DNA of 23,103 nt, from the IMG/VR virus record IMGVR_UViG_3300027771_001132, positions 1 through 23,103 of that record; one strand, 5' to 3'. Made by a program: the position numbers and the translations under genes. The DNA comes from a virus. This document shows, piece by piece, positions 22,594-23,103 of this stretch (the stretch's first letter is position 1; each line of letters starts with the position of its first letter). The notes under the pieces were generated by a model. That model was not told where the DNA came from and searched no databases. It worked only from the letters and a program-made list of their open reading frames with translations.

Positions 22594-23103
22594 TAGGTTT
22601 TCCTATAATCATATACCTATTGTATTTAGGCGTTTGTAATTCCCCTTTGTATAGGACCTGGATGTTGGACATTTTTACAAAATCATCTACACTAACAGCA
22701 CACCTAATATGTTCTTCTAATTCAAAAAAGTTATTACTTTGTAATACAATATAAGAATCTTCTGGTACATTTAATAACCATTGATTGTATTGGCTTTGTG
22801 TTATATGTTCGCAGCTAGTATTAATAACAACCTGAGCATCATAAACGTGTGTACACATGTCTGCGGTAACTGCTGTAAACTTGCCGTCTATTTCTCGTTG
22901 TTTATTTATTGTATTTGCAATTTCTTCGCACAACGGATCTATGTCTACACTTGTAATATGCTTAACATTAATATTACTATTAAATAATAAACTTGATAAT
23001 ACTCCGTTCCAGCCACCATGTATAACAACTGTTGTTTTACTTTGTTGAGCGTTAAGTATTTTTTGTAGATGTTCTATTAGCCAAACTTTACTATTAACTT
23101 GGC
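22586..23103 (-). CDS. class I SAM-dependent methyltransferase (5' end outside window)
   Basis: At least 172 residues; the frame stays open to the right window edge, so the start lies beyond it (a TTG at 22933 would cut off the SAM-binding loop and is rejected). The open frame shows the Rossmann-fold order: VVIHGGWNGVLSSLL (motif I), then TSVDIDP with the acidic residue that binds the SAM ribose, FTAVTADMCTH (motif III) and VVINTSCEHI (motif IV). It therefore probably transfers a methyl group to a soluble substrate. It is the first visible gene of the minus-strand radical SAM unit, overlapping the next by eight bases. The acceptor cannot be inferred. Confidence 0.7.
   Translation of the reverse strand, partial: QVNSKVWLIEHLQKILNAQQSKTTVVIHGGWNGVLSSLLFNSNINVKHITSVDIDPLCEEIANTINKQREIDGKFTAVTADMCTHVYDAQVVINTSCEHITQSQYNQWLLNVPEDSYIVLQSNNFFELEEHIRCAVSVDDFVKMSNIQVLYKGELQTPKYNRYMIIGKPNV

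Noticed and set aside
22586-22933. Short 115-residue version of the last minus-strand gene starting at TTG 22933
   Set aside because: The frame is open to the window edge, and the upstream part holds the methyltransferase motif I and the acidic SAM-binding residue, so the gene is longer and truncated by the window.
1-23103. tRNA genes, CRISPR arrays, insertion sequences or attachment sites
   Set aside because: No cloverleaf-like sequence, regularly spaced direct repeats, transposase frames or flanking target duplications were noticed on reading both strands.

Overview
The window looks like part of the genome of a T4-like marine phage, or an uncultivated relative, of the kind that infects cyanobacteria or SAR11-type bacteria. 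The evidence is AT-rich DNA, tightly packed genes with 1-14 base overlaps, a T4 RNase H/FEN-type 5'-3' exonuclease, TATAAATA-type late promoters just upstream of some genes, a fibre protein with a tropism-determinant-like N-terminus, and several small proteins that resemble conserved marine T4-like phage proteins from memory. No tRNA, rRNA, CRISPR array or insertion sequence was seen. Host assignment is inference.

Left part (1-10024, all + strand): the 3' end of an S-adenosylmethionine synthetase gene (metK), a small unknown protein, two tandem paralogous 2-oxoglutarate/Fe(II) oxygenases, the exonuclease, four small unknown proteins, a MoxR-type AAA+ ATPase, a tiny entericidin-like lipoprotein, a metallopeptidase-like/VWA protein, four more small unknown proteins and the fibre protein. 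Three sigma70-like promoters precede the exonuclease, MoxR and VWA genes. T4-late-type promoters precede at least two other genes, and at both the promoter lies in one arm of a hairpin whose other arm contains the start codon.

Right part (10028-23103) is an accessory region in blocks that switch strand. Minus block 10028-12020: unknown protein, fatty acid desaturase, sulfotransferase. Plus block 12059-16022: two oxygenases, a kinase-like protein without catalytic residues, a radical SAM enzyme with an N-terminal Cys domain like tetraether-synthase relatives, and another oxygenase. Minus block 16005-17248: two more oxygenases. Plus block 17288-20139: a QueC-like PP-loop ATPase and two radical SAM enzymes. 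Minus block 20108-23103: a class I methyltransferase (truncated by the window edge) and two radical SAM enzymes. Two of the convergent junctions overlap in coding sequence, and a third shares a terminator lying inside a coding end.

Together there are five radical SAM enzymes, one SAM methyltransferase, a SAM synthetase end and seven HxD/H...H dioxygenase-like proteins with intact metal ligands, plus desaturase, sulfotransferase and PP-loop enzymes. I infer a SAM- and 2-oxoglutarate-dependent modification system (lipid, glycan, nucleobase or peptide). The substrate cannot be read from the sequence, and no complete known pathway is present.
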